Assembly (NCBI GenBank): GCA_937957815.1
Contig: CALFXN010000512.1
Coordinates: 1 to 8,433, forward strand
DNA from: an uncultured Synergistales bacterium
GTDB lineage: Bacteria; Synergistota; Synergistia; Synergistales; Aminobacteriaceae
DNA length: 8,433 nt
Direction: 5' to 3'
A program made the translations under genes and the position numbers. This document shows, in pieces, positions 5,223-8,433 of the stretch (positions within the stretch are counted from its first letter, which is position 1; each line of letters begins with the position of its first letter). The notes under the pieces are model-generated. The model ran no database searches and was not told the DNA's origin. It saw only the letters and a program-made list of their open reading frames with translations.

Positions 5223-5918
5223 GTGCTGTCGGTAACGGATGTCCACGTCTCCTACGGAGGCATCAGGGCCTTGCGCGGCGCCACGCTGCACGTGAAGCCC
5301 GGCGAGATCGTCGCGGTCCTCGGCGCGAACGGCGCCGGAAAGACGACGCTTCTCAAGGCGATTTCGGGCATGGTCCCATGCACGGGAGAGATCCTCTTCA
5401 AGGGCGCGAAGCGTCCTTCGTCGACGTATCGGCTCGCCGGATGCGGATTATGTCACGTTCCGGAGGGGCGACGGATTCTCGCGAACCTCACGGTGCTCGA
5501 AAACCTCCAGCTCGGCGCGTTCTCGCGGACGGACAAGAGGGGCGTCGCCGAAGACCTCGAACGGGTTCTCACGCTCTTCCCGCGTTTGCGGGAGCGGCTC
5601 GGGCAGTATGGCGGGCTCCTCAGCGGCGGCGAGCAGCAGATGCTCGCGATCAGCCGCGGACTCATGGGGCGTCCCGATCTGCTGATGCTCGACGAGCCGT
5701 CGCTCGGCCTCGCGCCGATCATCGTCAAACAGATCTTCGACATCATCCGGGAGATCAGCTCCTTCGGAACGGCGATCCTTCTCGTCGAGCAGAACGCGTT
5801 CAAGGCGCTGTCGATCTGCGGGCGCGCGTATATTCTCTCGGTCGGCGAGATCGTGAAGACCGGCGCGCGGGAGGAACTTCTGGACAATCAGACCCTGATC
5901 CAGGGGTATCTGGGCTAG
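5223..5918 (+). CDS. livF: HAAT-family ABC transporter ATP-binding protein, LivF type
   Basis: This 231-residue cytoplasmic ATPase forms the heterodimer with LivG. Walker A is GANGAGKTT (34-42), the signature is LSGGEQQ (133-139), and Walker B is LLMLDEP (153-159). The SLGLAP D-loop follows. The switch residue is Q190 (LLVEQNA) rather than histidine, the usual state in LivF. HVPEGRRI (78-85) is also typical. Translation starts at GTG 5223; the preceding AGGAG at 5206-5210 lies within the end of livG at a long spacing of 12, so coupled translation is likely. The length is the family norm. Confidence 0.95.
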   Translation: MLSVTDVHVSYGGIRALRGATLHVKPGEIVAVLGANGAGKTTLLKAISGMVPCTGEILFKGAKRPSSTYRLAGCGLCHVPEGRRILANLTVLENLQLGAFSRTDKRGVAEDLERVLTLFPRLRERLGQYGGLLSGGEQQMLAISRGLMGRPDLLMLDEPSLGLAPIIVKQIFDIIREISSFGTAILLVEQNAFKALSICGRAYILSVGEIVKTGAREELLDNQTLIQGYLG

Positions 5919-5953
5919 AAACGTCAATGGGTGAGAAAGGCGGTGGCGGGGAT

Positions 5954-6904
5954 ATGGAAAAAATGGCCGTCGGAATCTGGGCCTACGGAAAATGCGCCGA
6001 GCGGTACGTCTCGGACGGGTACAGGGAGGCGCTCCCCTTCGAAGAGCGTCTCCGGAAAGCCGCGGCGCTCGAAGGCGTCCGCGGAGTGGAACTGAGCGCC
6101 CCGCACGACATCAGCGCGGAAACGTGGGGCGACGTGAAGGACCTTCTGGACCGCAACGGGCTCGCGATCGCGTCGATCATCGCGGAAACCGTGTGCGACG
6201 CGAGCTGGCGGAACGGATCCCTGAGTTCTTCCGACGGATCGGCGCGCGACCGGGCCGTCGCCGGCATCAAGGCGACGATGGACGTCGCGGCGCTTTCCGG
6301 CGCGGGCGTCGTCAATCTGTGGCTCGGGCAGGACGGGTTCGACTGCGTCTTCGAGGCGGACTACGCGGCCGCGTGGGAGAATCTCGTCCGGGGTCTGCGC
6401 GAGTGCGCGGCGTACCGCCCGGATGTCCGGCTCGCGCTCGAGTACAAGACGAGCGAGCCGCGCATGAAGAGCTACGTGAGCAACGCGGGGACGGCGCTCG
6501 CGCTCTGCCTGATGACGGGGTGCGAGAACGTGGGCGTCACGCTCGACATCGGGCATTCGTTCAACGCGGGAGAGAACCCGGCCGCCTCCGTCGCGCTGCT
6601 CGCCTCGCAACGGCGGCTCTTCCACGTCCACATCAACGACAACTACGGCGTCGCCGACGACGACATGCCCGCCGGAAGCGTCCACTGGCCCCAGTGGTTC
6701 GAGTTCGTCCACTGGCTCCGGAAGGTGAGGTACGACGGCTGGGTCTCCGTGGACATCTACCCCTACCGGGACGACCCGCAGGAGGCCTGCCGCGCGTCCG
6801 TGGAGTTCTTCGAACTGGCCGGCAGGGTCGCCGACCGGATGACCGTCGGGGACGCGCCGTCGAAATCGGCGACGCTCCGAAGGCTCTTCGACATTCTGAA
6901 ATGA
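5954..6904 (+). CDS. Xylose-isomerase-like TIM-barrel sugar isomerase/epimerase
   Basis: This 316-residue cytoplasmic protein belongs to the AP-endonuclease-2/xylose-isomerase-like TIM-barrel superfamily. Its members use a divalent metal to isomerise or epimerise sugars, sugar phosphates and related compounds. Likely metal ligands are E163 (ALEYK), D198 with H201 (TLDIGHS), H224 or H226 (HVHIND) and D267 (SVDIYPYR). The last ligand is usually glutamate, so aspartate is a noteworthy change. NLWLGQDGF (121-129) resembles a subgroup close to L-rhamnose isomerase-type proteins. The start at 5954 is chosen because GGCGG/GGCGGGG precedes it and the barrel's first strand (AVGIWAYG) begins at once. 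An ATG at 5927 would add nine low-complexity residues (MGEKGGGGD) without a ribosome site. The exact reaction is unknown. Confidence 0.85.
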   Translation: MEKMAVGIWAYGKCAERYVSDGYREALPFEERLRKAAALEGVRGVELSAPHDISAETWGDVKDLLDRNGLAIASIIAETVCDASWRNGSLSSSDGSARDRAVAGIKATMDVAALSGAGVVNLWLGQDGFDCVFEADYAAAWENLVRGLRECAAYRPDVRLALEYKTSEPRMKSYVSNAGTALALCLMTGCENVGVTLDIGHSFNAGENPAASVALLASQRRLFHVHINDNYGVADDDMPAGSVHWPQWFEFVHWLRKVRYDGWVSVDIYPYRDDPQEACRASVEFFELAGRVADRMTVGDAPSKSATLRRLFDILK

Positions 6905-6914
6905 GGCGACGTCG

Positions 6915-7967
6915 ATGAAGGCAGCGTACTGGCACGGACACAAAGACATCAGGATCCGGGAGGTTCCCGAACCGGAAACGACGCCTGGGACCGTGAAGAT
7001 CCGCGTCGCGTGGGCCGGGATCTGCGGAACGGACCGGCACGAATATACGGGACCGAACTTCATTCCGACGACGAAGCCGCACCGGCTGACCGGAAGGACC
7101 GCGCCGCTCGTCATGGGACACGAATATACGGGCGAGGTTGTCGAGGCGGCCCCGGATGTCCGGGGCTGGGAGCCGGGAACGAGGGTGACCGCCTCCGGGA
7201 CGCTCTGCTGCCGGGAGTGCCCGGCGTGCGTCGGGAAGAAGCGGCCGAACGTCTGCGAAAAGCTCGGCTTCACGGGCGTCAGCACCGACGGCGCGTTCGC
7301 CGACTATGTCGTCGTCCCGGCCTATCAGCTCTACGAGGTTCCGGAGGGGCTCGACCTCCGGACGACCGTCCTCGCCGAGCCGCTCGCGTGCGGACAGCAC
7401 GCCGTGAACCTTCTCGGCGGCGTCGCGGGCGAACGCGTCCTGATCAACGGATCGGGAATCATCGGACTCAGCGCCTTCCTCGCGTGCAGGGTCGGAGGCG
7501 CGCGCGACGTCACGGTCGCGGGCTGGGGGGCGGAAAAACGTTCCTATGTCGAGAGGCAGGGCGGACGCTATATCGATGTCTCGACCGACGAGGGCGCGAA
7601 GCGTCTCGCCGGACAGCGCGCCGACGTCGCGTTCGAGTGCGTTGGGCTCGAAGGCACGCTCCGCTCCGCGATCGACGCCCTCGTTCCCACGGGGAAGCTC
7701 ATGGTCATGGGCGTGTTCGCCCAGGAGCCGCACTTCCCGATGAACTTCTTCCAGGAGGGAGAACGCACGCTCTACACGTCGCAGGCCTACAACGAGGAGA
7801 TCGGCGAGGTCCTGAGTCAGATGGCCGAAGGGCGCTACGCGGACCTCGAATCGCTCATCACGGCCGAGATCGGGCTCGACGACCTCGTCGGCAAGGGTTT
7901 CGAGGAACTGGAACGGAACGCGGCGAAACACGCCAAAGTCATCATCCGCCTGAGCGGAAAACGATAG
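6915..7967 (+). CDS. Zinc-dependent medium-chain dehydrogenase, butanediol/polyol dehydrogenase-like
   Basis: This 350-residue protein is a cytoplasmic MDR-superfamily oxidoreductase that should interconvert a secondary alcohol (polyol, diol or hydroxy acid) and a ketone. Catalytic-zinc residues are C37 (GICGTDRHEY), H69-E70 (MGHEYTGEVV) and E155 (AEPLACG). The structural zinc is held by C99, C102, C105 and C114 (CRECPAC onward to NVC). The cofactor motif is GSGIIG (179-184). Overall wording, including TGPNFIPTT and the LTG before the GHE motif, is closest to (R,R)-2,3-butanediol dehydrogenases. The acidic residue normally ending the second Rossmann strand is replaced (VTVAGW, A202-G203), so NADP rather than NAD may be used. 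GAGG at 6903-6906 overlaps the upstream stop at spacing 8. The substrate is not determinable. Confidence 0.9.
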   Translation: MKAAYWHGHKDIRIREVPEPETTPGTVKIRVAWAGICGTDRHEYTGPNFIPTTKPHRLTGRTAPLVMGHEYTGEVVEAAPDVRGWEPGTRVTASGTLCCRECPACVGKKRPNVCEKLGFTGVSTDGAFADYVVVPAYQLYEVPEGLDLRTTVLAEPLACGQHAVNLLGGVAGERVLINGSGIIGLSAFLACRVGGARDVTVAGWGAEKRSYVERQGGRYIDVSTDEGAKRLAGQRADVAFECVGLEGTLRSAIDALVPTGKLMVMGVFAQEPHFPMNFFQEGERTLYTSQAYNEEIGEVLSQMAEGRYADLESLITAEIGLDDLVGKGFEELERNAAKHAKVIIRLSGKR

Positions 7968-7988
7968 ATTCTGAGGAGGAGTCGAATC

Positions 7989-8433
7989 ATGCTTCCCGAA
8001 AACGCATCGTTCGCGACACAGGCCGTCCACGCGGGACAGGCCCCCGATCCGGAGACCGGGGCGCTCGTGGCCCCCGTCTTCATGACGAGCACCTATCTCT
8101 TCACGCCCGAGAAGATGGAACGCTATCTCGCGGGCGACAAGGCCGGGATCTTCACCTACGGGCGTTCGCGCAACCCGACCCAGAACGACCTTCAGAAAAA
8201 GGTGGCGACGCTCGAAGGCGCGCCCGCGGCGCTCGCCGTCGCGTCGGGAATGGCCGCCGTCTCGCTCGCGATCCTGAACTGCGTCCGTCACGGCGATCAC
8301 ATCATCTCGTGCCACACGGTCTACGGCGGGACGCACGCGCTGCTGACCAAGGGCTTCACCGAATTCGGCATCAGACACACGTTCGTGAAAAAGATGACCG
8401 TCGCGGAACTCGACCGCGCCGTAACGCCCGAGA
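7989..8433 (+). CDS. Cys/Met-metabolism PLP-dependent lyase or transferase, 3' truncated by window end
   Basis: The first 148 codons of a gene continue off the window. AGGAGG at 7974-7979 lies 9 nt before the ATG, 21 bp after the dehydrogenase stop. The protein matches the N-terminal third of the cystathionine gamma-synthase / beta-lyase / methionine gamma-lyase family: ATQAVHAGQ (9-17), PVFMTSTY (29-36), TYGRSRNPT (56-64) with Y57 and R59 as phosphate-binding residues, LAVASGMAA (82-90) and VYGGT (111-115) with Y112 as the ring-stacking tyrosine. The catalytic lysine lies beyond the window. Glycine occupies the site (G114) where classical methionine gamma-lyases carry a cysteine, so a cystathionine-lyase-like or O-acylhomoserine sulfhydrylase-like activity is equally possible. 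The family cleaves or exchanges C-S, C-O or similar bonds of amino acids. Confidence 0.88.
   Translation, partial: MLPENASFATQAVHAGQAPDPETGALVAPVFMTSTYLFTPEKMERYLAGDKAGIFTYGRSRNPTQNDLQKKVATLEGAPAALAVASGMAAVSLAILNCVRHGDHIISCHTVYGGTHALLTKGFTEFGIRHTFVKKMTVAELDRAVTPE

Noticed and set aside
4304..5953. N-terminal part of an 866-codon + strand frame leading into the TIM-barrel gene
   Set aside because: The upstream 540 or so codons are out of frame with livM, livG and livF and give an Arg-rich nonsense product. Only the part from 5954 is protein-like.
6633..8378. Long - strand open frame (581 codons) opposite the dehydrogenase and PLP enzyme
   Set aside because: It runs antisense across three real genes and has a low-complexity, Arg-rich translation with no family resemblance.
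1..8433. Mobile elements, CRISPR arrays, tRNA or rRNA genes
   Set aside because: No transposase or integrase motifs, no regularly spaced repeats, and no tRNA cloverleaf or rRNA-like segments were seen. Apart from the AT-rich island at about 190-262, composition appeared uniform across the genes.

Overview
The window is a GC-rich bacterial catabolic locus. Its core is one long co-directional gene train on the + strand: a SorC/CggR-family sugar-responsive regulator, a complete five-component HAAT (Liv-type) ABC importer, and then three catabolic enzymes. The enzymes are a xylose-isomerase-like TIM-barrel protein, a zinc-dependent medium-chain alcohol dehydrogenase, and a Cys/Met-metabolism PLP enzyme cut by the window end. 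The substrate-binding protein has a cleavable Sec signal and no lipobox cysteine, so a diderm host with a periplasm is likely. The wealth of Liv-type transport, the amino-acid lyase and the base composition would fit Synergistota (an amino-acid-fermenting phylum). That assignment is a guess from gene style, not a demonstrated placement.

Layout: 1-68 holds the probable start of a divergent - strand gene (weak call). Positions 69-324 are intergenic. The AT-rich island at about 190-262 carries a good + strand promoter (TTGACA, 17 bp, extended -10). Next to it is a cluster of overlapping inverted repeats that also covers a possible - strand promoter, which suggests one operator controlling both directions. 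The regulator follows (325-1257) and ends in a likely intrinsic terminator overlapping its stop codon. Positions 1278-1385 form the leader of the transport operon. The binding protein (1386-2534) is separated from the permeases by a 153-bp gap with a perfect 10-bp hairpin and a second pair of competing or pseudoknot-forming helices. Then come livH, livM, livG and livF (2688-5918), tightly packed, followed by the isomerase-like protein (5954-6904), the dehydrogenase (6915-7967) and the PLP enzyme (7989 to the window end), each spaced 35 bp or less from its predecessor.

How it may work together: the periplasmic protein captures a small polar solute, LivHM with LivGF import it, and the TIM-barrel protein and dehydrogenase interconvert or oxidise a polyol or sugar-like carbon skeleton. 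The PLP enzyme would eliminate or exchange a group at the beta or gamma carbon of an amino acid. A sugar-type regulator and sugar-type enzymes fused operonically to an amino-acid transporter class and an amino-acid lyase is an unusual mix. It suggests a hydroxylated or sugar-linked (possibly sulfur-containing) amino-acid-like substrate. That substrate is inference; nothing in the sequence names it.
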